A stretch of DNA of 64,000 nucleotides from Shewanella halifaxensis HAW-EB4 (GCF_000019185.1 NC_010334.1:2542001-2606000), one strand, 5' to 3'; positions 42,703 to 52,226 are shown, numbered from the stretch's first letter. Translations and numbers: made by a program. The notes: generated by a model from the letters alone, not told the origin.

Positions 42703-43098
42703 ATGATAACTGAACAATTTGGCTTAGGAGTCGTTTCAAGCTATATCGAATTTTTAAATAACGGTAATTTTGAAGGCATAGCCTCCCTTTATAGCAAAAA
42801 TGCAATCATAGAGGATCCAATTGGTAGCGACAAAATTATTGGTAGAACGGCAATACAGGATTTCTATCGGCAAGCTGTTTTAGGCGTGCATCAAGTAAAC
42901 CAACTCGGAGAGGTCCGGGTTGCAAGTAACGAAATTGCATTTCCTTTCGAGGTCGTTCTAGCAAAAGACCCTAACCTTGCTATTTCAGTTATTGATATTT
43001 TCAAGATCAACGCCGAGGGTGAAATTGACTCTATGCGTGCATTTTGGGGGCCGGGAAATGTTAAATCAGTTTCGAAGCCAGCTCCAATAACGGCTTAA
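42703..43098 (+). CDS. ksi: Steroid delta5-isomerase (ketosteroid isomerase)
   Basis: 131-residue NTF2-fold protein of the size of Comamonas and Pseudomonas KSI (125-131). The catalytic residues align: Tyr14 (SSYIEFLN), Asp38 (IEDPIGS) and Asp98 (VIDIFKIN, equivalent to Asp99). It moves the delta5 double bond of 3-ketosteroids to delta4 by a dienolate mechanism. It lies 56 bases after an SDR gene. The ribosome-binding site is weak (AAGAGTAATCAAT). Confidence 0.88.
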   Translation: MITEQFGLGVVSSYIEFLNNGNFEGIASLYSKNAIIEDPIGSDKIIGRTAIQDFYRQAVLGVHQVNQLGEVRVASNEIAFPFEVVLAKDPNLAISVIDIFKINAEGEIDSMRAFWGPGNVKSVSKPAPITA

Positions 43099-43126
43099 CG
43101 ACTCAAGAATAAATGGAGCCTAATAA

Positions 43127-44335
43127 ATGGATTTTACCTTTACAGAAGAACAAGAAATGATCCGTGATACAGCCGTTTCTTTTCTTGCTGATATATCCGC
43201 GAGTAATCAAGTACGTTTGGTAATGGAAACACAAACCGGTTATGACAAAACACTTTGGAAAAAAGTTTGTGAAGAGATGTTTTGGCAAGGTGTTACGGTA
43301 CCTGAAGCTTATGGTGGCTTAGGACTTGGCTATGTAGAACTTGTTGCTTTGTTAGAAAAAATGGGAGAACGACTGTTTTGTTCACCTTTTTATTCCACGA
43401 TTGCTTTAGCTGCAAATGCATTATTAATTGCAGGCAATGAGCAGCAAAAAAAACGTTATTTTGAAATTATTCTGGCGGGTGCTACTGCGACAGTTGCCTA
43501 TACTGGAGCAAATGGTAGGTGGGATGCGAAAGCGGTAGAAGCGCTGTGTGTCAAAGAGAATGGTCAATATAAATTAAATGGATGCTATCGATACGTTGTT
43601 GACGGTCATAGCGCTAATTTCTTGATTGTTGCCGCAAGAAGCCTTGGCAGTGTCGGTGAGGAAGGAATAAGTTTGTTTGTTGTTGATGCTAACGCTGAAG
43701 GTGTGCAGCGCAATTGGCTACCGACCATGGATCAAACCCGTAAACAGGCTGAAGTTGTTTTTGAAAACGTTATAGTTGAGCCCTGTGCGTTACTAGGTGA
43801 GTTTGAACAAGGTTGGCAGAATCTATCGATTGTCATCGATTTAGCCACAATCGCAATTGCTGCCGATCAGGTCGGTGGCGCTCAAGCAGCGTTAGATCAA
43901 AGTGTAGATTACACCAAACAACGAGTTCAATTTGGAAGAACTATCGCGTCATTTCAAGCGATTAAACACAAAGCTGCAGATATGATGCTCAAAGCTGAAG
44001 CTGCGCGTTCATCAATATATTATGCAGCATGCGTTGCCGACCAATTTCTAAATTATAACGGCCAAGATGTTGATGGCATGCCTACTCAGACGATAAACCC
44101 TTTGCGCAAAGAGTTAAGCGAAGTAGCGAGTATCGCGAAAGCCTATTGCAGTGATGCATATTTTTTTAACGCTGGTTGCGGGATCCAACTTCACGGTGGC
44201 GTTGGTTTTACTCAAGAGTATGATATTCAACTTTATTTTAAACGAGCCAAATCTACCGAGACATATTTAGGAAATAGCGCTTATCACCGTGAGCGTTTAG
44301 CCAATCTTATCCTCAAGCCAGGAGCTTTATTATGA
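43127..44335 (+). CDS. Acyl-CoA dehydrogenase, non-catalytic beta-type subunit
   Basis: 402-residue ACAD-fold protein with VPEAYGGLGLGYVE, YTKQRVQFGRTIASFQAIKH and IQLHGGVGFTQEYDIQLYFKR. Neither catalytic Glu is present (LATIAIAADQVGG; TYLGNSAYH near the C terminus). Its stop overlaps the next ATG (ATGA), so it is probably the beta partner of the 44332-45522 protein. Confidence 0.85.
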   Translation: MDFTFTEEQEMIRDTAVSFLADISASNQVRLVMETQTGYDKTLWKKVCEEMFWQGVTVPEAYGGLGLGYVELVALLEKMGERLFCSPFYSTIALAANALLIAGNEQQKKRYFEIILAGATATVAYTGANGRWDAKAVEALCVKENGQYKLNGCYRYVVDGHSANFLIVAARSLGSVGEEGISLFVVDANAEGVQRNWLPTMDQTRKQAEVVFENVIVEPCALLGEFEQGWQNLSIVIDLATIAIAADQVGGAQAALDQSVDYTKQRVQFGRTIASFQAIKHKAADMMLKAEAARSSIYYAACVADQFLNYNGQDVDGMPTQTINPLRKELSEVASIAKAYCSDAYFFNAGCGIQLHGGVGFTQEYDIQLYFKRAKSTETYLGNSAYHRERLANLILKPGALL

Positions 44336-45522
44336 AACTGAACTTTGATAAAGCGGATGAGTGCTTTCGTCACGAGGTTAGTCAATGGCTTAGTGAAAAC
44401 TTGAGCGGAGAATTTGAATGTGTTCGTGGCCGAGGTGGCCCCGGAGACGAACATATGTTTATTGAAGAGCGTAAGGCGTGGGAGCAAAAACTATATCAAG
44501 GGGGCTGGACTTGTATTGGTTGGCCAAAAGAGTATGGAGGAAAAGCAGCAAGCATTGTTCAACAAGTTATTTTTAACGAAGAATATGCAAGGGCCGGTGG
44601 ACCTGGAAGAATAGGCCATATTGGTGAAACTCTTATTGGGCCGACATTAATCGCCTATGGCACTGAAGAGCAAAAACGTCGCTATCTTCCGGGAATTTTA
44701 ACGGGCACTGAATTTTGGTGTCAGGGTTACTCAGAGCCCAATGCTGGCTCTGATTTAGCTAACGTACATACCAAAGCTAAGTTTGATGATGAAACTGGAC
44801 AGTGGTTAATAAATGGTCAAAAAGTGTGGACATCTCTAGCACATGAATCTCATTATTGTTTTGTAGTTGCTAGAACTGATCCACAGTCTGTTGGTCAAAA
44901 AGGCCTTGGTTTCTTTTTAGTCAAAATGGACCAACCTGAAGTCGATGTTAGACCTATTGCTCAAATGACGTCGACGAGTGAATTCAATGAAGTGTTTTTT
45001 GATGATGCCCCCTGTAGCAACGATGAACTGATTGGTCAGTGTGGCGACGGGTGGAAAATCGCGATGAGTCTACTCGGATTTGAACGCGGAATTTCAACTC
45101 TTGGTCAACAGATGCTTTTCACTAACGAGTTCAACGATATTGTTAATGCCGCAAAAACAAATGGGGCCGCTGATGATCCGATAATAAGGCAAAGAATTAG
45201 CGAGGCTTACATCGGATTAAAAATAATGCGTTATAACAGTATGCGTATGTTGTCCAGTTCAAACGCAGACGGAGTCTTATCAAAAGAGGCGATGTGCTAC
45301 AAACTGTATTGGTCAAGCTGGCATCGTAACCTTGGTAAACTTGCTATGGACGTACTAGGCCCCGAAAGTGAAATTTTAATAGGCAGTCCATACCAACTCA
45401 ATCAAACGCAATCCATGTACCTCTTTTCTCGCTCTGATACGATCTATGGTGGAACCAATCAAATTCAACGAAATATTATCGCTGAACGCGCATTAGGAAT
45501 GCCAAAAGAGCCTAGAGGTTAA
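44332..45522 (+). CDS. Acyl-CoA dehydrogenase, catalytic alpha-type subunit
   Basis: 396-residue ACAD with GYSEPNAGSDLANVH and KVWTSLAHESHY. Glu251 in LLGFERGIS is the LCAD/IVD-type catalytic base and the MCAD-type position is Gly (IYGGTNQIQRN). It is translationally coupled to the beta subunit by a 4-base overlap. It is the last gene of the steroid region. The convergent RND genes follow. Confidence 0.87.
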   Translation: MKLNFDKADECFRHEVSQWLSENLSGEFECVRGRGGPGDEHMFIEERKAWEQKLYQGGWTCIGWPKEYGGKAASIVQQVIFNEEYARAGGPGRIGHIGETLIGPTLIAYGTEEQKRRYLPGILTGTEFWCQGYSEPNAGSDLANVHTKAKFDDETGQWLINGQKVWTSLAHESHYCFVVARTDPQSVGQKGLGFFLVKMDQPEVDVRPIAQMTSTSEFNEVFFDDAPCSNDELIGQCGDGWKIAMSLLGFERGISTLGQQMLFTNEFNDIVNAAKTNGAADDPIIRQRISEAYIGLKIMRYNSMRMLSSSNADGVLSKEAMCYKLYWSSWHRNLGKLAMDVLGPESEILIGSPYQLNQTQSMYLFSRSDTIYGGTNQIQRNIIAERALGMPKEPRG

Positions 45523-45609
45523 AAGTTAGAAACTTAGAGCCTTGATCCGCCGTTATAGATACGGGCTTGATAAAAGCAATCACTTATTTAAGTAAGGCTT
45601 TAAACAGAA

Positions 45610-45632
45610 AAGCCCCTATCAAGTAGGGGCTT
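45610..45632 (-). terminator. Terminator of the RND operon
   Basis: Stem AAGCCCCTA/TAGGGGCTT with loop TCAAG. On the minus strand it is followed by a T-rich run (TTCTGTTT), 25 bases after the RND stop codon. The + strand side has no T-run. Confidence 0.8.
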
Positions 45633-45656
45633 AGAGTTAAATTGATAACGAGCTAA

Positions 45657-48600
45657 TTAGCTTACTGCGTGCTCGCCCGCTAGTGCAGGTTCCTGTACTC
45701 GAGATTTACTGCCAATTAATCGCTTTATGTCCTCAATAGTCACATATAAGCATGGGATCAGTACTAAGGTCACTACAGTGGCAAACAACACGCCAAAGGC
45801 TAATGATACCGCCATTGGGATCACCATCTGCGCCTGCATACTGGTTTCTGTCATGATGGGCACTAAACCGATAAAGGTCGTGAGTGACGTCAGTAAAATA
45901 GCCCTGAAACGGCGACAGCCAGCTTCGAGTACCGATAGCTTCATAGCAATACCTGATTCGCGTGACTTGTTGATGTAATCCACCATCACCAGTGAATCGT
46001 TCACGACAACACCCGCCGCTGCAATAATGCCGAATACTGAAAGGGCACTTAAGTCGAGTCCCAAGATCATATGGCCAAGTACCGAGCCTATGACGCCAAA
46101 GGGGATCACTGCCATGATCATAATGGGTTGAGAATACGACTTTAACGGTACGGCTAATAGACTGTAGATCACCAGCATAGAGATTAAGAAGTCTCGTAAC
46201 TGAGTATCAGCACTATCAAGCTGCTCTTGAATATTACCAGATACCTCACTTTTTACTCTTGGGTACTTGTTTAACAACTCAGGTAAAAAGTTATCGCGAA
46301 TATCTTTGGCAAGTTTAAACGGCTCTGCTTGATCGGCATCTACAGATCCCCAAACGTTAATCGTACGGTTACCATTTTCACGGCGAATACTGTTAACGCC
46401 GTCAGTTACAACAATTGCGGCAACTTCAGACAATGGGATCTCTGCACCTTGTGGAGTTTTAATAATCACATCAGAGACTTGCGCAATAGAGTTACGCTGC
46501 TCTTCAGGATAACGAAGCATGACTTTAATCTCTTCACCATTACGTAAGATCCGCTGGGCTTCGAGGCCATAAAAGCTATTACCTACCTGACGTGCAATAT
46601 CGGCAAGGGTTAAGCCTAAACTATGAGCGAGAGGCTTTAACTCAAATTGGATCTCTTTAGCGCTAGATTGACGACTATCATTCACGTCACCAACACCCTT
46701 AAGTGTATTCAATTTTGCCTTGAGCTCTTTTGCAGCAGCGACTAGCTGCGCATCATCTTTACCTTCAAGCCTGAAGCTTATATCACCATCATCACGACCT
46801 CCACCAAACAAATTATCTTGGATAGTGAAAGATTTCATTCCTGGAATTAACGGCATGTTTTGACGCCACAACTCAGCCACGGCAAAGGTATCGATAGGGC
46901 GTATTTCTGGATCAACAAGCTTAGTCATCACTTGTGCCGATGTACGGCCACGAAGCTCAACTTGCATGTCTGATATCATCTTTTGCCCATACTCCTCCTC
47001 AAGCTTGCTATCAACGAGTCTAAGCGCCTCTTCAATAGACAACGCTGCTGACAGAGTCGCTTTTTCAGATGCATCGATATTCATTTCAAACGAGATCCGA
47101 GGAAAGTCATGGGGGATCTTAGGTTGGCCAATAAAGCGAATTAAGCCGCCTGAATAAAGACCTGCACAAATTAGAATAAGACTGAAGAAAACCATAATCA
47201 CTGTGTAGCGGTACTTAACGGCAACTTCAAGGAAGGGACGGTAGTACTGAGTGATAAAGATCTTAAGGCCTGTATCGACTTTTGCTTGTAAAAAATTGAC
47301 GATATTTCGTAACCAATCAACTGGATTCTTTGAACCCGGCTTTACGATGGTTTTTGGCTTCATACGTGCCAAATGCGCAGGCAAGATAAGCTTAGATTCC
47401 ACCAATGAAAAGATCAGACATAAGATAACTACAAAGCCGATAGCTTGGCCAAATGCAGAAGAGGGACCATCGTCGAGAGTGATAGGTAAAAAAGCCGCAA
47501 TGGTGGTTAATACACCAAAGGTTGCAGGCATAGCGACGCGTTTAACACCGCGGATAACGTTATCTAGGGTTTGGCCTTTTTCTTCGCATTCGGCGTGGGC
47601 ACTTTCGCCCATCACAATAGCATCATCGACCACAATACCGAGCACTAATATAAACGCGAATAAGCTGATGACGTTAATCGTTACATCAATCATGCCCATC
47701 GGCATAAATAGTAGGGTACCTAAGAAACAAACAGGTAGCCCCATCATGACCCAAAACGCCAATCTGACCCGTAAAAATAGTGCCAATAATATAAAGACTA
47801 ATATTGCACCACTTTTCATGCTGTCGAGCATGAGGTTTAAACGCCCTTCAAGGTAATAAGTCATATCGACCCAGGGCTCTAGTTTGACACCTTGAGGTAA
47901 TACTTTCTGTTTATCGAGAATGTAGCCTTTAACAACGTCGGCAACATCGGTCAAGCTCTGATCATTTGCCGCACCGATAAAGAAAGTAACCGAGTTTTTA
48001 CCATTAAATTTTGAGTATTGAATGCCTTCTTCAAAGCCATCTATAACGGTAGCAACATCACCTAAGAGCAGGGTGGTACCATCTTCAAGGGTGATTAAAG
48101 GTAAGCTCTCAAATTCATAGCCCACATAAGCCTGATTTTGAACGCGTAAATTAATATAACCGTTTTCGGCTCTTATCTGGCCGGCAGACATGTTACGTGA
48201 ATAGCCTCGAACAGCTTCTGCAACATCATTAAAGCTTAAGCCAAATTCACGTAATCTATCTTTACTGACCTCAATGGCAATCTCATAGCCAAGACCACCA
48301 TAGAAATCTGTAATATTGACCAGTGGTAGTTGTAAAAGCTCGTCGTGGATCTTTTCACCCAAGTCTTTCAATTGACGCTGTGATAGGTCGCCATAGAGAC
48401 TCATATACATCACTTCTTGACGAAGCTTAATGCGCTCCACTTTTGGTCTTTCCATGCCATCGGGGAAACTCGAAATAGAATCAATTTCCGATTTCACCTC
48501 TTCCAGTACCACCTGTGGATCGTAGGAATCTTCTACTCGAAAGTAGCCTGAAGAGACGTTACGATTAGAGTAGGTGATCACCCGCTTAAGGCCCTGCACA

Positions 48601-48833
48601 CTTTCCAGCGCTTCCTCAATCTTAATGGTGATCCCTTCTTCAACCTCTTGAGGGGCGGCGCCAGGGTAGACCGCATTGAACTCTAACCAATTGATTTCAA
48701 CGGCAGGGAAAAACTGTTTACGGATCGTGTTTGCAGTGAGTAATCCACCTATGATGATGATAATCATCAATAGGTTAGCCGCTACGCTGTTGCGTGCGAA
48801 CCAAGCAATAATGCCTTTATTGGTATCAGTCAT
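45657..48833 (-). CDS. RND efflux transporter, inner-membrane permease
   Basis: 1058 residues with the two-fold RND layout: TM1 at about 15-35, a periplasmic porter domain, a TM cluster at about 340-480, a second periplasmic domain, and a TM cluster at about 880-1035. The TM4 motif GIVVDDAIVMGE contains the proton-relay Asp pair, and GVVVNDSLVMVDYINKSRE is the matching TM10. It belongs to the HAE1/AcrB-like group that pumps hydrophobic compounds out using the proton gradient. It forms an operon with the upstream membrane-fusion protein (3-base gap). No outer-membrane factor is encoded nearby. It may protect against steroid or bile stress, but that is only proximity. Confidence 0.9.
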   Translation of the reverse strand: MTDTNKGIIAWFARNSVAANLLMIIIIIGGLLTANTIRKQFFPAVEINWLEFNAVYPGAAPQEVEEGITIKIEEALESVQGLKRVITYSNRNVSSGYFRVEDSYDPQVVLEEVKSEIDSISSFPDGMERPKVERIKLRQEVMYMSLYGDLSQRQLKDLGEKIHDELLQLPLVNITDFYGGLGYEIAIEVSKDRLREFGLSFNDVAEAVRGYSRNMSAGQIRAENGYINLRVQNQAYVGYEFESLPLITLEDGTTLLLGDVATVIDGFEEGIQYSKFNGKNSVTFFIGAANDQSLTDVADVVKGYILDKQKVLPQGVKLEPWVDMTYYLEGRLNLMLDSMKSGAILVFILLALFLRVRLAFWVMMGLPVCFLGTLLFMPMGMIDVTINVISLFAFILVLGIVVDDAIVMGESAHAECEEKGQTLDNVIRGVKRVAMPATFGVLTTIAAFLPITLDDGPSSAFGQAIGFVVILCLIFSLVESKLILPAHLARMKPKTIVKPGSKNPVDWLRNIVNFLQAKVDTGLKIFITQYYRPFLEVAVKYRYTVIMVFFSLILICAGLYSGGLIRFIGQPKIPHDFPRISFEMNIDASEKATLSAALSIEEALRLVDSKLEEEYGQKMISDMQVELRGRTSAQVMTKLVDPEIRPIDTFAVAELWRQNMPLIPGMKSFTIQDNLFGGGRDDGDISFRLEGKDDAQLVAAAKELKAKLNTLKGVGDVNDSRQSSAKEIQFELKPLAHSLGLTLADIARQVGNSFYGLEAQRILRNGEEIKVMLRYPEEQRNSIAQVSDVIIKTPQGAEIPLSEVAAIVVTDGVNSIRRENGNRTINVWGSVDADQAEPFKLAKDIRDNFLPELLNKYPRVKSEVSGNIQEQLDSADTQLRDFLISMLVIYSLLAVPLKSYSQPIMIMAVIPFGVIGSVLGHMILGLDLSALSVFGIIAAAGVVVNDSLVMVDYINKSRESGIAMKLSVLEAGCRRFRAILLTSLTTFIGLVPIMTETSMQAQMVIPMAVSLAFGVLFATVVTLVLIPCLYVTIEDIKRLIGSKSRVQEPALAGEHAVS

Positions 48834-48836
48834 GAA

Positions 48837-50030
48837 TTATTCCTTATCTTCCATCGCTATCTGGGTAGCTTGTGGATCGGTTTGTTCATCTTCTGATAAG
48901 GCTTTATCTTCCGGTAAGGCGAGTTGCATACCTTCAATCGGGTAATCAAGCGCTGAGGTGATGACATTCATTCCCGCTTCTAACCCGGCAGAAACAATAA
49001 CCTTAGAGCCTATCTGGCGTAGAATAGTGATATCTTTATATCTAAGCTTTCCACCCTCATCGAGTGTGGCGACCTGATTGTTGATAACCAAATGACGTGG
49101 AATTTCTGCTACTTGTCCCGCATGAGAGCCATCAATACTTGCAGTAACATAGGTGCCATAGCGCAGCTCATTATTGTTAGCGTTAAGTCCGTAAGGATCG
49201 GTAACCTCAGCGACTAAATAGGTCATACGACTACGACTATCAATCACGCCCTCGCTCCTTACAATCCTTGCCGGCCACTGTTTTGTTTGTCCAGCAAGCT
49301 CACCGGTTAACATCACTTCCGCGCCTTTGCCTTTGTTATCTAAGAACTGCAGCTCTTTGTCGGCAATCGGTAAGCGAACTTCGGCATGAGCGGTACTCAA
49401 GACTTTGCCAAGGGGGGTGCCCATGCTGACATAGGAGCCTAATCCTATATTGCGCGCCTCAATTAATGCATCAAAAGGCGCTTTGATAATGGTACGTTCA
49501 AGGTTGCGAATAGCACGCTTTAGCCCTGCCTCTGAAGAGTTTAGCTTGGCCACTTCTTGGGCAAGCTGCGGTTTACGCAGACTCAGTTCAGTGGGGACAC
49601 CATTTTCAATCCGCTTCCATTCTGCCTCGGCGACTTTACCGAATGCTTTCTCTTGTACCAGCGTCGCTCTGGCTGATGCCATATTCGCTTTAGCATCTAT
49701 AAGTGCTGCTTCATAATCACTGGGATCGATTTTTGCGAGGACATCGCCTTTTTTTACAAAGCCGCCGCGAACGAACTTGTCCGAGAGAAAAACAATTTCA
49801 CCATTCAGTTGTGAGACTAACTCAGTTTCATACTTGGCGTTCACCACACCATATGAGGTAACGGCAAAGCTCATCGGGTTGATCTCTACAGACTGAATCG
49901 ATACTAGAGGAGTCGTATCGATCTCCTCCTTCTCTTCCGGGGGCTTTTTTAATGCCGACATGCCAATAAACCCTGCCACGCCAACGGCAATGACAACCAT
50001 TGGTAAAATGATCTGTTTTTTAGTAGCCAC
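48837..50030 (-). CDS. RND periplasmic adaptor (membrane-fusion protein)
   Basis: About 397 residues: an N-terminal membrane anchor (IILPMVVIAVGVAGFIGMSAL), a lipoyl/barrel-sandwich part (GDVLAKIDPSDYEAALIDA), a hairpin of helices at about 100-185 and a beta-barrel with IVRSEGVID. It links the RND permease to an outer-membrane channel. The longest frame starts with TTG at 50066, but GTG 50030 (reading MATKKQ) has AGAGGA 7 bases upstream and is preferred. The permease follows immediately. Confidence 0.87.
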   Translation of the reverse strand: MATKKQIILPMVVIAVGVAGFIGMSALKKPPEEKEEIDTTPLVSIQSVEINPMSFAVTSYGVVNAKYETELVSQLNGEIVFLSDKFVRGGFVKKGDVLAKIDPSDYEAALIDAKANMASARATLVQEKAFGKVAEAEWKRIENGVPTELSLRKPQLAQEVAKLNSSEAGLKRAIRNLERTIIKAPFDALIEARNIGLGSYVSMGTPLGKVLSTAHAEVRLPIADKELQFLDNKGKGAEVMLTGELAGQTKQWPARIVRSEGVIDSRSRMTYLVAEVTDPYGLNANNNELRYGTYVTASIDGSHAGQVAEIPRHLVINNQVATLDEGGKLRYKDITILRQIGSKVIVSAGLEAGMNVITSALDYPIEGMQLALPEDKALSEDEQTDPQATQIAMEDKE

Positions 50031-50066
50031 AAACACGTCCTCTTGTTGAAGCAATTTAGTGCTCAA

Positions 50067-50487
50067 TACTTCATTTTTTACTGCTTTTTATACAATAAAG
50101 ATGAGTAATCGAATTAGTATTTTGAATACATGTTAATGGAAGTGGCTATATGTAACAGTATGATTATGTAAACGTGTGTGACTAAATTTAACATTACTCA
50201 ATCACAGCAAGGAAAGTAAACAGGCTTTATTGTATACAATGCTAATTCATCTAACTGTTTTTGCACTTAAAATCTTTTAAAATACGTAGGTTTAGAGTGG
50301 CAAGCAATAATGCATCACCCAAAAATTTTGATGATATTTGAAACGCTAAAAATGTAACAAAAGCTATTTAGACTGAATATCTTTGAGATAAAAATAGAAT
50401 CAAGCCCAAAATGACTGATATAGCCGCCGAGAATGAGGTGGGTGAAGTAGAGTTAAGTAGAATAGAGATAAGCTGGAAACGACAGAC
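50067..50487. promoter_or_regulatory. Upstream region of the RND operon with inverted CTTTATTGTATA sites
   Basis: No gene. CTTTATTGTATA occurs on the + strand at 50225-50236, inside the palindrome ATTGTATACAAT (50229-50240). It recurs on the minus strand at 50089-50100, about 125 bases away. These may be binding sites for a local repressor of the pump, although no regulator gene is adjacent. Confidence 0.4.
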
Positions 50488-50516
50488 AAAAAAAAGCAGT
50501 ACTATATGTACTGCTT
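50488..50516 (-). terminator. Terminator of the SEC-C protein gene
   Basis: Stem AAGCAGTAC/GTACTGCTT with a 5-base loop. On the minus strand it is followed by a T-run, 15 bases after the stop codon. Confidence 0.9.
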
Positions 50517-50530
50517 GTAATTTTACGATG

Positions 50531-50866
50531 TTAACCGCAGCATTTCTTATATTTCTGACCGCTACCGCAAACACAAGGGTCGTTACGATTCGGTGTTTTT
50601 TCAAAGCGAGTTGTCTGTGGTTTATTGAGAAGGCCCATCAATTGAACCACGTTCTCTTCTTGGGTTTCATCAACCGTGATTAAGCCCACCAGCTCATTAT
50701 CACTAAGTAACTGCAAGATCTCTGCTTCACGCTCGGCGTTTTGAACCAGAAGTGTTAAAGGGTTTACTTCAGTGCCGATTTTAACTTCGCGTTTAGTGTT
50801 GTAACCATAGCTTTCGTGCTTAGGCTTTGGGGTTTTACGCCCTTTAAAAAAGAATTTGTCTGACAT
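50531..50866 (-). CDS. SEC-C motif (PBPRA1643-type) zinc-binding protein
   Basis: About 111 residues starting MSDKFFFKGRK. The C-terminal SEC-C motif is RNDPCVCGSGQKYKKCCG, which binds zinc through three Cys and a Cys/His. The middle (LTLLVQNAEREAEILQLLSDN) looks like a small alpha/beta domain shared by PBPRA1643-type proteins of marine gammaproteobacteria. ATG 50866 is preferred to an upstream in-frame start at 50881, because the MSDKFFFKGRK start is typical. The function is unknown. SecA-like metal-site partners are one possibility. Confidence 0.85.
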   Translation of the reverse strand: MSDKFFFKGRKTPKPKHESYGYNTKREVKIGTEVNPLTLLVQNAEREAEILQLLSDNELVGLITVDETQEENVVQLMGLLNKPQTTRFEKTPNRNDPCVCGSGQKYKKCCG

Positions 50867-50881
50867 GGCTATGGCGCTCAA

Positions 50882-51203
50882 TATTGATAAAACATAAATT
50901 TACGCAAGCTTATACTATAAAAATGCACTCAGTGGTATCGAAGTCTAACCTAGAAGGCTATTTTATCTAAAAATACGCCATATTGACGGTTTTCAGTGTT
51001 GTTCGTGCCTCATTTGAGAACTGTCCGCTAAAGGATGGGTCTAATTTAATAGGTGTCAATGAGTCGTTCTTGTGCCCGGTTGGGCGCTAAAGCGGCTTAA
51101 ATCGCGATTTTCGAACAATTGATTTCCATCTGCGACCTTTTGTTATTTCCGCATCGTGAAAAACTTTGTTAAAATCGCCGCAAATTAAAGGAGAGCTTTA
51201 TAT
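50882..51203. other. Intergenic region before ppaC
   Basis: 322 bases between divergent genes, and no gene seen. A TTAAAAT at about 51169-51175 and AAAGGAG before the ATG probably belong to the ppaC promoter and ribosome-binding site. No further structure was recognised. Confidence 0.4.
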
Positions 51204-52124
51204 ATGCCAGTTTATGTTGTGGGCCACAAAATCCCAGATTCAGATTCAATTTGTGGTGCTATTGCACTTGCACACCTAAGAAACCAGATCGGTGAAGCAT
51301 CAGTTGCGACTCGTTTAGGTGAATTATCACCTGAAACAGCTTTCATTTTAGAAAAATTCGGTTTCGATGCACCTGAATTCAAAACCAGCTACGCTGGCGA
51401 AGAAGTGTATATTGTTGACCATTCAGAGCTAACTCAGGCTCCGGATGATATCGCACAAGCGACTATCGTTGGTATCGTTGACCACCATAAGTTGGGTGAC
51501 TTAACGACTTCAACCCCGTTAGAGTGCTGGATCCGCCCAGTAGGTTGTAGTAACACCATCATTAAAATGATGTATGACTTCTATAACGTTGAGATCTCAA
51601 AAGAGATGGCTGGCATCATGCTATGCGCAATCTTAAGTGACACCGTTATCTTTAAGTCGCCAACTTGTACAACCGCAGACATTAAGTGTGTTGAAGCGCT
51701 AGCAGAAATCGCTGGTATTGAAGATTTCAAAGCATTAGGCATGGAAATGTTCAAAGTGAAGTCTGCTGTAGAAGGCACGCCGGCGCGCGACCTTGTTATG
51801 CGTGACTTTAAAGACTTCAACATGAATGGCAACCTAGTGGGTATTGGTCAGCTTGAAGTGATTGATCTTGCAGTATTTGACGAGATTAAAGCTGAACTTG
51901 AAGCCGATATTGCAGCGCTAAAAGCTGAGGGTAATCGTCATAGCGTACTATTGCTGCTTACCGACATTATGAAAGAAGGTTCTGAATTGCTTATCATCAG
52001 TGATGAATTAGCAAAAATCGAATCTGCATACAGCTGTAAATCAGAAGATAACAAAGTTTGGTTAGACGGTGTACTAAGCCGTAAAAAGCAAGTAGTGCCA
52101 CCACTACAAGACGTTTTCGCTTAA
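51204..52124 (+). CDS. ppaC: Manganese-dependent inorganic pyrophosphatase
   Basis: 306-residue family II pyrophosphatase. It has the N-terminal GHKIPDSDSI metal site, VDHSE, the DHH motif in GIVDHHKLGD, and the C-terminal SRKKQVVPPL substrate-binding motif. It hydrolyses PPi to 2 Pi in the cytosol, driving biosynthetic and acyl-CoA ligase reactions. The length is normal. It is monocistronic, closed by a bidirectional terminator. Confidence 0.96.
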   Translation: MPVYVVGHKIPDSDSICGAIALAHLRNQIGEASVATRLGELSPETAFILEKFGFDAPEFKTSYAGEEVYIVDHSELTQAPDDIAQATIVGIVDHHKLGDLTTSTPLECWIRPVGCSNTIIKMMYDFYNVEISKEMAGIMLCAILSDTVIFKSPTCTTADIKCVEALAEIAGIEDFKALGMEMFKVKSAVEGTPARDLVMRDFKDFNMNGNLVGIGQLEVIDLAVFDEIKAELEADIAALKAEGNRHSVLLLLTDIMKEGSELLIISDELAKIESAYSCKSEDNKVWLDGVLSRKKQVVPPLQDVFA

Positions 52125-52160
52125 TTTGCATTAGCAAACTCGTTTTACATACCATTGATA

Positions 52161-52190
52161 AAAAAGGCCGAATATTAGTTCGGCCTTTTT
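52161..52190. terminator. Bidirectional terminator between ppaC and the Lon-like gene
   Basis: AAAAAGGCCGAA pairs with TTCGGCCTTTTT around TATTAG, with T-runs on both strands. It lies between convergent genes. Confidence 0.93.
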
Positions 52191-52226
52191 TATTTTCACT
52201 AGCGTGATAGCGTTAGCTGAAGGTGA

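Noticed and set aside
47251..47856. 201-residue + strand frame inside the RND permease
   Set aside because: Lies entirely antisense to conserved RND motifs; composition reflects the opposite strand.
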